Notes: a model not told the origin generated them from the sequence alone. Shown: positions 7,008 through 15,481, counted from the first letter of the stretch. The stretch is DNA of 64,000 bases from an uncultured Bacilli bacterium (GCA_934098395.1 CAKOOM010000003.1:1-64000); one strand, 5' to 3'. Translations and numbers: made by a program.

Positions 7008-8771
7008 ATGAAAAATAGAAATATACTAACAATTTTATTAGTTTTAACTATAATTTTTACGATAATGGGTGGCTCTCTTGCATATTATAATTGGCAAACT
7101 AGTGAATCTCAAAAGACAGTTGTAACTTTTACTATTGAAAACGAATTTTCATGTTCTGCCGATGGTGGTGGAAATATATCTAGTGTAAATATTGCTCCAA
7201 CAACATGTACTGGAAGTTATGCTCTCAAAAGAACCATTAAAGCTATGCCTAAGCTTTCGGTAGCTAGTCCTATTTATATGGATTTATGGTTAGATATAAA
7301 TGAGATAGGAACGGGTCTATCTAACAGTAATAACTTTAAATATGCCCTAACTACCTCAGATACTAGTTGTGAAACTGAATTGGTTACATCAGGAACATTT
7401 ACTGGTACAAAAGCTGGCGATAAGATATCGTTATTATCGTCTCAAAAGTATACTCAAACAATGACAGATACCTATTACTTATATATATGGTTAGATAAAG
7501 AAGAAACAAGTACTGAGACGATGAATCAATCATTTAGTCTATCTCTAAACGGTGAGTGTACTGATGATACGAGTAATGTTATGCCATCAACACCAGAACT
7601 TGACGATGGTATGATACCCGTGGTAATAGAAAATACTGGTACAGTTAAAACAATATCTAGGAGCGACTCTAATTGGTATAACTATAAAAGTAAAAAATGG
7701 GCTAATGTCGTTTTAACAACTGATACATCAAGAAGTAAATATCTAGATACTACAGATGTATTGGTATCCGAATCAGATATATTGGCATATCTCGTATGGA
7801 TACCTCGTTATAAATATAAAATATGGACTACGACAACAAGTAGTGAAGGTAGTGAACAAACAATCGATATTATATTCGAAAATAAAACAACAACTAAATC
7901 AACTGGTACCACGGTAGGAAGTTACCGTACACATCCAGCTTTTACTTTTGGTGACACCGAATTAAATGGTATTTGGGTAGGTAAGTTTGAAACAACTGGT
8001 AATGCCACAACCCCAACGGTAAAACCTAATTTACAATCATTAACAAATCAGAAAGTGATCGTGCAGTTTTTAACAGCCCAAAAATTTGGCACAAGTACAT
8101 ATGGTTCAACATCAAAAATAGACGCTCACATGATGAAAAATAGTGAATGGGGAGCTGTCGCATATTTATCACATTCAAAATATGGTGTAAATAGAGAAGT
8201 ATACATCAATAATTCAAGTAGTTATTATACCGGAAGAAGTGGAGGAAATGTTGGTGGAAGTACTGCCATAAATACCGTATATACGAATCAAACTTCCACG
8301 ACCAAATATAATTCCTATGGATTTTATACCTGGGATGGATATTTACTTGATTATAATACCAATACGAAGTCATCAACTCACAATATAAGTAAGGTAGCCA
8401 GTACTACCGGTAATATTACTGGTGTATATGATATGTCAGGTGGTGCATGGGAATATGTAATGGGAAATTATAATAATATGGTAGGAAGTTCAGGTTTTGG
8501 TACACTGCCAGATAGCAAGTATTATGATGATTATACATCTGATAATTCTTTAACTGCCTGCAATGGTGGAATCTGTTACGGACATGCCTTATCTGAAACG
8601 GCTAGCTGGTATAGTGATTACGACACGTACTTTGTTTATTCCAATTATCCGTGGTTCAAACGTGGCGGTTACCACAGCGATGGGGCTAAAGCGGGTGCGT
8701 TCAACTCGACCTACAACAATGGCATTTCGAACAGCAACTACTCGTTTCGCTTGGTTTTGTCCGCTGCTTGA
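7008..8771 (+). CDS. Surface protein with FGE/C-type-lectin-like C-terminal domain; likely DGR target
   Basis: A 587-residue exported protein. N-terminus: membrane/signal helix ending GGSLAYYNW. Residues to about 190 are shared with the 3245 protein (MDLWLDINEIGTGLSNSNNF and more), nearly identical at DNA level. From about 205 a formylglycine-generating-enzyme-type C-type lectin fold follows: PRYKYKIW, 'HPAFTFGDTELNGIWVGKFE', 'GGAWEYVMGNYN', and an end reading FRLVLSAA. This is the scaffold used by many diversity-generating-retroelement variable proteins (Mtd/TvpA-like). The last 60 codons use GC-rich codons (GGC, GCG, TCG, CGC) foreign to the rest of the window. Probably a variable ligand-binding surface protein, inferred from fold and codon pattern. 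Confidence 0.65.
   Translation: MKNRNILTILLVLTIIFTIMGGSLAYYNWQTSESQKTVVTFTIENEFSCSADGGGNISSVNIAPTTCTGSYALKRTIKAMPKLSVASPIYMDLWLDINEIGTGLSNSNNFKYALTTSDTSCETELVTSGTFTGTKAGDKISLLSSQKYTQTMTDTYYLYIWLDKEETSTETMNQSFSLSLNGECTDDTSNVMPSTPELDDGMIPVVIENTGTVKTISRSDSNWYNYKSKKWANVVLTTDTSRSKYLDTTDVLVSESDILAYLVWIPRYKYKIWTTTTSSEGSEQTIDIIFENKTTTKSTGTTVGSYRTHPAFTFGDTELNGIWVGKFETTGNATTPTVKPNLQSLTNQKVIVQFLTAQKFGTSTYGSTSKIDAHMMKNSEWGAVAYLSHSKYGVNREVYINNSSSYYTGRSGGNVGGSTAINTVYTNQTSTTKYNSYGFYTWDGYLLDYNTNTKSSTHNISKVASTTGNITGVYDMSGGAWEYVMGNYNNMVGSSGFGTLPDSKYYDDYTSDNSLTACNGGICYGHALSETASWYSDYDTYFVYSNYPWFKRGGYHSDGAKAGAFNSTYNNGISNSNYSFRLVLSAA
8607..8760 (+). other. Putative DGR variable region (VR)
   Basis: The 3' end of the 7008 gene is abruptly GC-richer than its surroundings. 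It is crowded with NNC/NNT codons (TAC CAC AGC GAT; TTC AAC; ACC TAC AAC AAT; AAC AGC AAC TAC), as expected if AAC/AAT codons of a template repeat were diversified by adenine-specific mutagenesis. These alternate with fixed codons (GGC, GGG, GCG, TCG), and a G/C-rich stop-proximal segment (TTTCGCTTGGTTTTGTCCGC) could serve as the homing end. No template repeat or reverse transcriptase is in the window. Confidence 0.5.
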
Positions 8772-8811
8772 GCGTAGCGAATTAATCTGACGAGGCAATA
8801 CAAATATTTAG

Positions 8812-8834
8812 GTAGGTGATTAACTACGAAGATG
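8812..8834 (+). repeat. 23-nt direct repeat, copy B
   Basis: One mismatch to 6802-6824. Here the terminal ATG opens a 19-codon frame (MYVFFLSNLSSSEELGKFF) that runs through the following hairpin. Function unknown. Confidence 0.7.
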
Positions 8835-8852
8835 TATGTTTTCTTTTTAAGT

Positions 8853-8890
8853 AATTTATCAAGTTCGGAAGAACTCGGTAAATTTTTTTA
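8853..8890 (+). terminator. Hairpin/terminator downstream of the DGR-like gene
   Basis: AATTTATCAAGTTC-GGAA-GAACTCGGTAAATT stem with a GGAA tetraloop and a T7 run. Most simply the terminator of the 7008 gene. A tetraloop hairpin downstream of a VR is also a known DGR homing feature, although this one lies about 80 nt after the stop. Confidence 0.75.
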
Positions 8891-8928
8891 ATACATATTT
8901 TTTTACAAAAAGAATAAAATAATATAAA

Positions 8929-8955
8929 TTAGCAATAAGGTATTGACATTGCTAA
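8929..8955 (+). promoter_or_regulatory. CIRCE-like operator 1 (HrcA)
   Basis: 27-nt inverted repeat TTAGCAATA-N9-CATTGCTAA with the outer eight bases fully paired. Same length and outer TTAGCA/TGCTAA as CIRCE, but inner bases are AAT instead of CTC. It covers the -35 box of the hrcA promoter. Confidence 0.75.
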
Positions 8956-8971
8956 CAAATGATACTATAAT
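8943..8971 (+). promoter_or_regulatory. hrcA operon promoter
   Basis: TTGACA (8943-8948), exactly 17 nt, TATAAT (8966-8971): a full sigmaA consensus, sandwiched between two CIRCE-like operators. Confidence 0.9.
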
Positions 8972-8975
8972 TAAT

Positions 8976-9002
8976 TTAGCAATTGAAAAATATCATTGCC
9001 AA
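8976..9002 (+). promoter_or_regulatory. CIRCE-like operator 2 (HrcA)
   Basis: TTAGCAATT-N9-CATTGCCAA, one mismatch in the outer arms. Lies at the expected transcription start, a position where HrcA binding would block initiation or early elongation. Confidence 0.65.
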
Positions 9003-9014
9003 GGAAGTGATATA

Positions 9015-10007
9015 GTGATAACTAATAGGCAAAAAGATATCTTAAGAATAATCGTCGAAGAATATGTAAAAACGGTTAAACCGATTAGTTCAAGCATTAT
9101 ATGTAAGAAGTTAAATTGTTCTTCAGCAACCATAAGAAATGAAATGGTTATTTTGGAAGAGTTGGGATATCTAGAAAAGAATCACTTCGCATCAGGCCGT
9201 CAACCTAGCGAAGAAGGATATAAATACTATGTAGAAAACTTAATGACTCCAAGAGACTTAAATGGAGAAGATATGTTAAAACTTCAAACTATATTTCATA
9301 ACCAATCACTTGTATTAAGTGATGCCATTGAAAAGAGCCTTGAATTAGTTGCAGAAATTACTAATTATACTTCAGTAGTCCTAGGAAAATCTACCAATGA
9401 AAATAGATTAAAGAAAGTCGAAGTAATATCTTTAGATGAATCTAAAGTATTAACAATGTTGATAACCGATAAAGGTCATGTCGAATACAAAAATTTATAT
9501 CTACCAAACACTGATATTGAAGAAGTAATTAAAACTGTAAACCTAATTAATAAAATGATTGCTGGTACTCCAATAAATGAAATTAGTGAGAAACTTGAAT
9601 ACAATGTAAAACCAATTATTGCTAATTATGTAAAACAACATGAAGTATTATACAATGCTTTCTATGATGCTTTCTCAAGTTTTACTAACAAAACAAGTGA
9701 TGTCCATTTTGCTGGAAAAAATAATTTTCTAAAGCAACCAGAATTTAATAACATTGAAAAAGTAAAAGAAATATTAAACAAATTTGATGATATTGAAAAA
9801 ATAAACGACATGGACGAAGAAAATAATGGAATAAATATTTATGTTGGTAAAGATTCTGAATTAACTGATGATGTATCAGTAATAAAAACAAAATATAACT
9901 ATAATGGTGAAGAAGGTACTATCGCAATTATTGGTCCTAAAAGAATGGAATATGAAAGAGTAGTAAATTTACTTAATTATATAAAAGAAAATATCGAAGA
10001 TAAATAA
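9015..10007 (+). CDS. hrcA: HrcA, heat-shock transcriptional repressor
   Basis: Represses the dnaK-type heat-shock genes by binding CIRCE, with activity tuned by GroEL. The GTG at 9015 is the start: AAGGAAGTGA precedes it and the protein then begins VITNRQKDILRIIVEEYV, the normal HrcA start. Any in-frame start further upstream (the frame opens with TTG at 8943) would lie inside the -35 box of the promoter. The N-terminal winged helix (about 1-75, with 'SSATIRNEMVILEELGYLEK') and the HrcA GAF-like/dimerisation regions are present; 330 residues is normal. First gene of hrcA-grpE-dnaK and autoregulated through two CIRCE-like sites. Confidence 0.96.
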   Translation: MITNRQKDILRIIVEEYVKTVKPISSSIICKKLNCSSATIRNEMVILEELGYLEKNHFASGRQPSEEGYKYYVENLMTPRDLNGEDMLKLQTIFHNQSLVLSDAIEKSLELVAEITNYTSVVLGKSTNENRLKKVEVISLDESKVLTMLITDKGHVEYKNLYLPNTDIEEVIKTVNLINKMIAGTPINEISEKLEYNVKPIIANYVKQHEVLYNAFYDAFSSFTNKTSDVHFAGKNNFLKQPEFNNIEKVKEILNKFDDIEKINDMDEENNGINIYVGKDSELTDDVSVIKTKYNYNGEEGTIAIIGPKRMEYERVVNLLNYIKENIEDK

Positions 10008-10025
10008 TGCAGAAAAGAGGTAATG

Positions 10026-10610
10026 ATGAGTAAAAAAAATATAAAAAATAATGAACAAAATGAAGAAAAACAAACACACACTTGTCACTGTAGTGGTAGT
10101 GATAATAAAGAATGTGCTTGCCATGATGAAGAGTGCGAAACAAAAAATACCGATGCTGATACATTTAAATTATTATCAAATCGTATTAAGACACTCGAAG
10201 ATAGTTTGCTGAGAAGTCAAGCAGAACTTCTTAACTATCGTAAAAGAAAAGATGAAGAAACAGCAAGAATATTAAAATATGCTGAAGAAGATATCTTAAA
10301 AGGTTTCTTACCAATACTTGATAATTTCGAAAGAGCAATTACAATGGATGATAATAATTTTGGTGATGAAACATCAAAATTTCTCGAAGGATTCCGTATG
10401 GTATATAACCAAACAAAAAGTCTATTAGAAAAATTTGAAGTAAAAGAAATAGATTGCTTAAATAAAGAATTTGACCCATCAACAGCTCAAGCTATAGCTA
10501 CTGAAAAAGATGAGTCAGTCGAATCTGGTATAGTTCTAAAAGTATATCAAAAAGGATATATGTATAAAGATAAAGTTTTAAGAACTGCCATGGTAATAGT
10601 AAATGAATAA
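10026..10610 (+). CDS. grpE: GrpE nucleotide exchange factor with Cys/His-rich N-terminus
   Basis: Releases ADP from DnaK. The core has the long dimerising coiled coil ('LLRSQAELLNYRKRKDEE') and the beta-wing domain ending in 'GYMYKDKVLRTAMVIVNE'; 194 residues is typical. The second of two adjacent ATGs is preferred for its spacing from AGAGG. Odd feature: residues about 18-40 read THTCHCSGSDNKECACHDEE, with five cysteines in two CxC pairs (four in this stretch, a fifth just after) and three histidines, which looks like a metal- or redox-sensing appendage rather than the usual acidic tail. Confidence 0.95.
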   Translation: MSKKNIKNNEQNEEKQTHTCHCSGSDNKECACHDEECETKNTDADTFKLLSNRIKTLEDSLLRSQAELLNYRKRKDEETARILKYAEEDILKGFLPILDNFERAITMDDNNFGDETSKFLEGFRMVYNQTKSLLEKFEVKEIDCLNKEFDPSTAQAIATEKDESVESGIVLKVYQKGYMYKDKVLRTAMVIVNE

Positions 10611-10631
10611 TATAAAGAAGGAGAGATAAAT

Positions 10632-12461
10632 ATGAGTAAAATAATAGGAATTGACTTAGGTACAACAAATAGCTGTGTATCTATATATGAAGGTGGGGAA
10701 GCAAAAGTAATAACTAACCCCGAAGGAATGCGTACAACTCCATCAGTCGTAGCATTCAAAAAAGGAGAAATCATTGTTGGTCAAAAAGCCAAAAACCAAA
10801 TGATTACTAACAAAGATACTATCTCATCAATAAAGAGAAAGATGGGAACAAGTGATAAAGTTCATGCTAACGATAAAGATTACACTCCTGAAGAGATTTC
10901 AGCAATGATTCTTAGTGATTTAAAGAAAACTGCTGAAGCTTATCTTGGAGAAAAAGTAACACGTGCTGTAATTACCGTGCCTGCATACTTCAATGACTCT
11001 CAACGTCAAGCTACAAAGAATGCTGGTAAAATAGCTGGTTTAGAAGTAGAAAGAATTATTAATGAACCAACTGCTGCTGCTCTAGCTTATGGACTAGACA
11101 AACAAGATAAAACTCAAACCGTATTAGTATACGACCTAGGTGGTGGAACATTCGATGTATCTATTCTAGAACTTGGTGATGGAGTATTTGAAGTTAAAGC
11201 TACAAGCGGAAACAACAAACTTGGTGGAGATGACTTCGATGAAAGAATTATGGATTGGATGGTAAAAGAATTCAAAAAAGAATCAGGAATTGATTTATCA
11301 TCAGATAAGATGGCTATGCAAAGAGTAAAAGATGCTGCTGAAAAAGCTAAAAAAGATTTAAGTGGTATGTCATCAACAGAAATTTCTCTACCATTTATTA
11401 CTCAAGGAGAAGAAGGTCCAATTCACTTAAACTTAACATTATCAAAAGCTAAATTTGAAGACTTAATAAGTGATTTAGTAGAATCAACTCTAGAACCAGT
11501 AAGAAAAGCTATGAAAGATGCTAAATTAACTAAGAACGATATCGATAAAGTTTTATTAGTCGGCGGATCAACAAGAATTCCATGTGTTCAAGAAATTGTT
11601 AAGAAAGAATTAGGAAAAGAACCATCAAAAGAAGTTAACCCTGATGAAGTCGTAGCTATGGGAGCTGCTATTCAAGGTGGTGTCTTAACTGGTGATGTAA
11701 ATGATATCGTATTACTAGATGTAACACCTCTATCATTAGGTATTGAAACTCTTGGTGGTGTAATGACTGTATTAATCCCAAGAAATACAACTATTCCGAC
11801 AAGTAAGAGCCAAGTATTCTCAACTGCTGCCGATAATCAACCAGCCGTAGATATTCACGTATTACAAGGTGAAAGAAGCATGGCCGGAGATAATAAGACA
11901 TTAGGAAACTTCCAACTTACAAATATTCCACCTGCACCACGTGGCGTACCACAAATCGAAGTAACATTTGATATTGATGCTAACGGTATCGTAAACGTAA
12001 AAGCTAAAGATTTAGGAACTAAAAAAGAACAATCAATAACTATAACAGCTACAAATACTCTAACAGATGAAGAAATCGACAAGATGATGAAAGAAGCTGA
12101 AGCTCATAAAGAAGAAGATAATAAGAAAAAAGAAGCTGCTGATACTAAAAACGAAGCTGAACAAGTAATCTTTATGACTGAAAAGGCTCTAAAAGATCTT
12201 GGAGATAAAGTATCTGATAAAGATAAAAAAGAAGCTGAAGAATTAATAGATAAAACTAAGAAAGCTCTTGAAGGAGAAGATCTTGAAGCAATTAAGAATG
12301 CTAAAGATGAATTATTAAAGAAAGCTAACGAATTAGCTACAAAAGTATATGAAGAAGCTGCTAAAAATAGTGAAGCAAATAATAATGAATCAACGACTAC
12401 TGAAGACCCTAAAAACAACAACGACGATGATGTACAAGAAGCTAATTACGAAGAAAAATAA
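10632..12461 (+). CDS. dnaK: DnaK (Hsp70) chaperone
   Basis: ATP-driven folding chaperone working with DnaJ and GrpE. The nucleotide-binding domain (1 to about 370) has GIDLGTTNSC (6-15), the Pro-containing 'VITVPAYFNDSQRQATKNAG' segment, 'DLGGGTFDVS' and 'LVGGSTRIP'. The interdomain linker is VLLDVTPLSLGIETLGG, followed by the substrate-binding domain and a helical lid with a Lys/Glu-rich C-terminus ending in Asn/Asp repeats. 609 residues, complete. AAGGAGAG ribosome-binding site. Alanine is mostly GCT, an example of the optimal codon use of this genome. Confidence 0.99.
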   Translation: MSKIIGIDLGTTNSCVSIYEGGEAKVITNPEGMRTTPSVVAFKKGEIIVGQKAKNQMITNKDTISSIKRKMGTSDKVHANDKDYTPEEISAMILSDLKKTAEAYLGEKVTRAVITVPAYFNDSQRQATKNAGKIAGLEVERIINEPTAAALAYGLDKQDKTQTVLVYDLGGGTFDVSILELGDGVFEVKATSGNNKLGGDDFDERIMDWMVKEFKKESGIDLSSDKMAMQRVKDAAEKAKKDLSGMSSTEISLPFITQGEEGPIHLNLTLSKAKFEDLISDLVESTLEPVRKAMKDAKLTKNDIDKVLLVGGSTRIPCVQEIVKKELGKEPSKEVNPDEVVAMGAAIQGGVLTGDVNDIVLLDVTPLSLGIETLGGVMTVLIPRNTTIPTSKSQVFSTAADNQPAVDIHVLQGERSMAGDNKTLGNFQLTNIPPAPRGVPQIEVTFDIDANGIVNVKAKDLGTKKEQSITITATNTLTDEEIDKMMKEAEAHKEEDNKKKEAADTKNEAEQVIFMTEKALKDLGDKVSDKDKKEAEELIDKTKKALEGEDLEAIKNAKDELLKKANELATKVYEEAAKNSEANNNESTTTEDPKNNNDDDVQEANYEEK

Positions 12462-12472
12462 AAATAAAGCTC

Positions 12473-12499
12473 AAGTTCTAGGAAACTAGAACTTTCTTT
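12473..12499 (+). terminator. Hairpin after dnaK
   Basis: AAGTTCTAG-GAAA-CTAGAACTT stem followed by TCTTT. It probably ends or attenuates the hrcA-grpE-dnaK message before pepF. Confidence 0.65.
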
Positions 12500-12514
12500 A
12501 AAGAAAGGAAAAAT

Positions 12515-14308
12515 ATGTCTAAAGAAAGAACAGAGTTTACTGAAAATTTAAAATGGAATGTAAAAGATTTGTATTCATCCACTACAGAGTGGAAAGAAGA
12601 TTGCAATTATATTGAAAAAAAATTACCCGAACTTTTAAAATACAAAGGTCACATTCTTGATAATTCTAATAACTTATATGAAGTATTAAATCTAGATAAT
12701 GAACTATCTCAAAAAATAGAAAGAGCATATATTTATGCTCATATTCAAAATGATGAAGACACTAGAAATACTACTTTTCAAACAATGTATGGAAAAATCT
12801 ATAACTTATATGTATTTTATAGTGAATCCGCATCCTTTATTACTCCTGAAATACTTTCATCAGATTATAAACAAATAGATAAGTATATAAATGAATTTCC
12901 TAAATTAAAAGAATATGAAAGAAGTATAAAAGAAATATTTAGATTAAAAGATCACGTATTATCTGAAGAAGTAGAAAAAGTACTATCAACTTTTTCCAGT
13001 ATTACCAGTATTCCAAGTGATGCCTTTTCCAGCTTAACTGATGCTGATATGAAATTTGGAAAAATTACTAATTCTTCTGGGGTAAAAGAAGAACTAAACG
13101 AATCAAATTATCGTACCTTCATAGAAAGTGGAGATCGTAGGGTAAGAAAACAAGCTTTTACTAAATTATTAAATACTTATGGATTATATAAAAATACTTA
13201 TGCTACACTTCTTTCAGGTGAAGTAAAGAAAAATAATCGTTTAGCTAAAATTAAAAAATATAATTCTTCTTTAGAAGCATCATTAAATAATTTTAATATT
13301 CCAACAGAAATATATGATAATTTGATAGATACCGTAAAAAAGAATATTAAACCATTATCAAAATTTTGGAAATTAAAAAAGCAAGCTCTTGGATTATATT
13401 CCATACATTTATATGATCAATTTGCTCCAATAACTAATGAAGTAAATAAAAAATATACTATTGAAGAAGCTAAAGAACTACTTATGAAATCCCTTTCTGT
13501 TCTCGGAGATGAATATATTAATGATTTAAGTAAAGCTTTCGATGAGAGATGGATTGATTTTTGTCCCAATCAAGGTAAAAGAGGCGGGGCATACTGTACT
13601 TGCTGTTATCAAGTTCACCCATATGTCCTTCTAAGTTATAATGGCCTTTTAAATGATGTATCAACACTAGCCCATGAGTTAGGTCATGCTATGCATTACT
13701 ATTATGCTTGCAAAAATCAAAAATATCAAGATTACGAATATTCCATTTTTGTTGCTGAAGTAGCCAGTCAAGTAAATCAAATACTATTAAGTAAGTATCT
13801 AATAAATAATACTAATGATGTAGAATTAAAAAAGTACTTAATTGATGATTTAATTAGAGATTTTAAGTCTACTGTATATCGACAAACAATGTTTGCTGAA
13901 TTTGAAAAAACAATTAGTTCACTAGAAGCTTCTGGAGAAATACTTACACACGAGGTACTTAGTGACATATATTATAAATTAAATAAAGAATACAATGGTA
14001 AATCTATTGTTATAGATTCAGAAATAAAATATGAATGGGCTAGAATTCCTCATTTCTATATGTTCTTCTATGTATATCAGTATGCTACTGCATATATTGC
14101 TGCAATAAATTTATCATTAGACATATTAAATAATAAGGAGAAGGCAGTACAAAACTATTTAGAGTTTCTATCACTCGGATGCACAAAAACTCCAATCGAA
14201 TCATTAAAAATTGCTGGTGTTGATATAACTAGTGAATTCGTTATCAACAATGCTTTCAGTTACTTTGATGATTTAGTTAATGAACTTTCTTCCCTTTATA
14301 AAGCTTAG
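12515..14308 (+). CDS. pepF: Oligoendopeptidase F (M3 family metallopeptidase)
   Basis: Cytoplasmic zinc peptidase that trims short peptides. The M3 HExxH motif is at His387-Glu388-His391 in LAHELGHAMHYYY, with the third ligand expected in the following 'EVASQVNQILL' region. 597 residues matches PepF. 'CTCCYQVHPYVLLSYNG' just before the motif is also typical of the PepF/M3B branch. It sits between dnaK and dnaJ, unusual for this operon, and may be co-transcribed with dnaJ, whose start codon follows its stop by 10 nt. Ribosome-binding site AAAGAAAGGA. Confidence 0.93.
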   Translation: MSKERTEFTENLKWNVKDLYSSTTEWKEDCNYIEKKLPELLKYKGHILDNSNNLYEVLNLDNELSQKIERAYIYAHIQNDEDTRNTTFQTMYGKIYNLYVFYSESASFITPEILSSDYKQIDKYINEFPKLKEYERSIKEIFRLKDHVLSEEVEKVLSTFSSITSIPSDAFSSLTDADMKFGKITNSSGVKEELNESNYRTFIESGDRRVRKQAFTKLLNTYGLYKNTYATLLSGEVKKNNRLAKIKKYNSSLEASLNNFNIPTEIYDNLIDTVKKNIKPLSKFWKLKKQALGLYSIHLYDQFAPITNEVNKKYTIEEAKELLMKSLSVLGDEYINDLSKAFDERWIDFCPNQGKRGGAYCTCCYQVHPYVLLSYNGLLNDVSTLAHELGHAMHYYYACKNQKYQDYEYSIFVAEVASQVNQILLSKYLINNTNDVELKKYLIDDLIRDFKSTVYRQTMFAEFEKTISSLEASGEILTHEVLSDIYYKLNKEYNGKSIVIDSEIKYEWARIPHFYMFFYVYQYATAYIAAINLSLDILNNKEKAVQNYLEFLSLGCTKTPIESLKIAGVDITSEFVINNAFSYFDDLVNELSSLYKA

Positions 14309-14318
14309 AGGTGAATTT

Positions 14319-15431
14319 ATGGATAAAAGAGATTATTATGAAGTACTCGGAGTAGATAAAAATGCAACTGATGCTGAAATAAAAAGCGCATTTAGAAAAT
14401 TAGCAAAAAAGTATCATCCAGATGTATCAAAAGAAGAAAATGCCGCTGAGAAATTTAAAGAAGCTCAAGAAGCATATGCTGTATTATCAGACCCCGATAA
14501 AAGAAAAAAATATGACCAATTCGGACATAATGCCTTTTCTAATAACGGTTCAGGATTCTCTGGATTCGAAGGTTTTGACTTTGGAAACGTCTCAGATATC
14601 TTCGAAGATTTATTCGGAGGAATGGGCTTTTCTAGTTCAAGAGGAAGTTCCAGTAGAGCTAGTGCCAGAAGAAAAGGAAATGATGTTCTATACCATATGA
14701 CAATTGATTTTGATGAAGCTGTATATGGTACAAAGAAAGATATAAAAATAGATGTTTCTGAAGAATGTAGTGAATGTCATGGTAAAGGCGGATTTGACCC
14801 AAAAACCTGTCAAGAATGCCATGGTAGTGGAACAATAACTTCAGAACAAAGAACTATGTTTGGAAATTTCTTGTCAAAAACGACATGCCCTTACTGTAAA
14901 GGAACCGGTACCGTTTATGAAAGAACTTGTCAAGAATGTCGTGGTAAAGGTAAAGTCACTAATAGAAAAACTATTACTGTTTCAATTCCAGCCGGAATAG
15001 ATAATGAAAATAGATTAAGAATTTCTGGAAAAGGTGAAGCCGGTACCAATGGCGGACCTAACGGGGATTTATACATTGAATTTACTGTAAAAGAACACGA
15101 ATTCTATAAAAGAGATGAAGACGATATCTACGTTGAGTTACCACTAACCATTACCGAAGCTATTCTTGGTACTAAAAAAGATGTTCCAACTCTATATGGC
15201 ATGGTTGAATTAACCATTCCTCCTGCAACCCAAAATGGAGAAAAAATGCGTTTAAGAGGAAAAGGCGTTGAAAACGTTAATACCAAGAAAAAAGGAAATA
15301 TGTACGTTATAACAAAAGTAATTATTCCAGAAAAATTAACAAGAACTCAAAAAGATTTAATCGAACAATTATCAAAAACCGAACTTGATAATAGTAAATA
15401 TTTTAAAACATATAAAAATTGCATCAAATAG
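14319..15431 (+). CDS. dnaJ: DnaJ (Hsp40) co-chaperone
   Basis: Delivers clients to DnaK and stimulates its ATPase. The J domain (1 to about 65) includes HPD in KKYHPDVSKEE. A Gly/Phe/Ser-rich linker follows, then four CxxCxGxG zinc-binding repeats (CSECHGKG, CQECHGSG, CPYCKGTG, CQECRGKG) and the C-terminal substrate-binding beta domains. The start at 14319 (MDKRDYYEVLGV) is preceded by GAGGTGAA; a longer frame from 14280 would overlap pepF and add a non-homologous tail. 370 residues, complete. Confidence 0.98.
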   Translation: MDKRDYYEVLGVDKNATDAEIKSAFRKLAKKYHPDVSKEENAAEKFKEAQEAYAVLSDPDKRKKYDQFGHNAFSNNGSGFSGFEGFDFGNVSDIFEDLFGGMGFSSSRGSSSRASARRKGNDVLYHMTIDFDEAVYGTKKDIKIDVSEECSECHGKGGFDPKTCQECHGSGTITSEQRTMFGNFLSKTTCPYCKGTGTVYERTCQECRGKGKVTNRKTITVSIPAGIDNENRLRISGKGEAGTNGGPNGDLYIEFTVKEHEFYKRDEDDIYVELPLTITEAILGTKKDVPTLYGMVELTIPPATQNGEKMRLRGKGVENVNTKKKGNMYVITKVIIPEKLTRTQKDLIEQLSKTELDNSKYFKTYKNCIK

Positions 15432-15446
15432 GTGCAATTTTTTCTT
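15416..15446 (+). terminator. Terminator at the dnaJ stop codon
   Basis: Ten-pair stem AAATTGCATC/GGTGCAATTT overlapping the last dnaJ codons, followed by TTTCTTT. Confidence 0.85.
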
Positions 15447-15481
15447 TATTTTGATATAATTGACTTAATCAAGGTGATATT

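Noticed and set aside
8563..8790. Alternative-frame ORF with Arg/Thr-rich product over the end of the 7008 gene
   Set aside because: It is a by-product of the GC-rich variable region; no ribosome-binding site and no homology.
6802..8834. Transposon or IS with direct-repeat ends
   Set aside because: No transposase or integrase between the repeats and no terminal inverted repeats; only the 23-nt direct repeats are supported.
8943..9014. N-terminal extension of HrcA from a TTG at 8943
   Set aside because: That codon is part of the TTGACA -35 box and lies upstream of the -10 box, so it cannot be transcribed from this promoter; the GTG at 9015 has a ribosome-binding site and homology.
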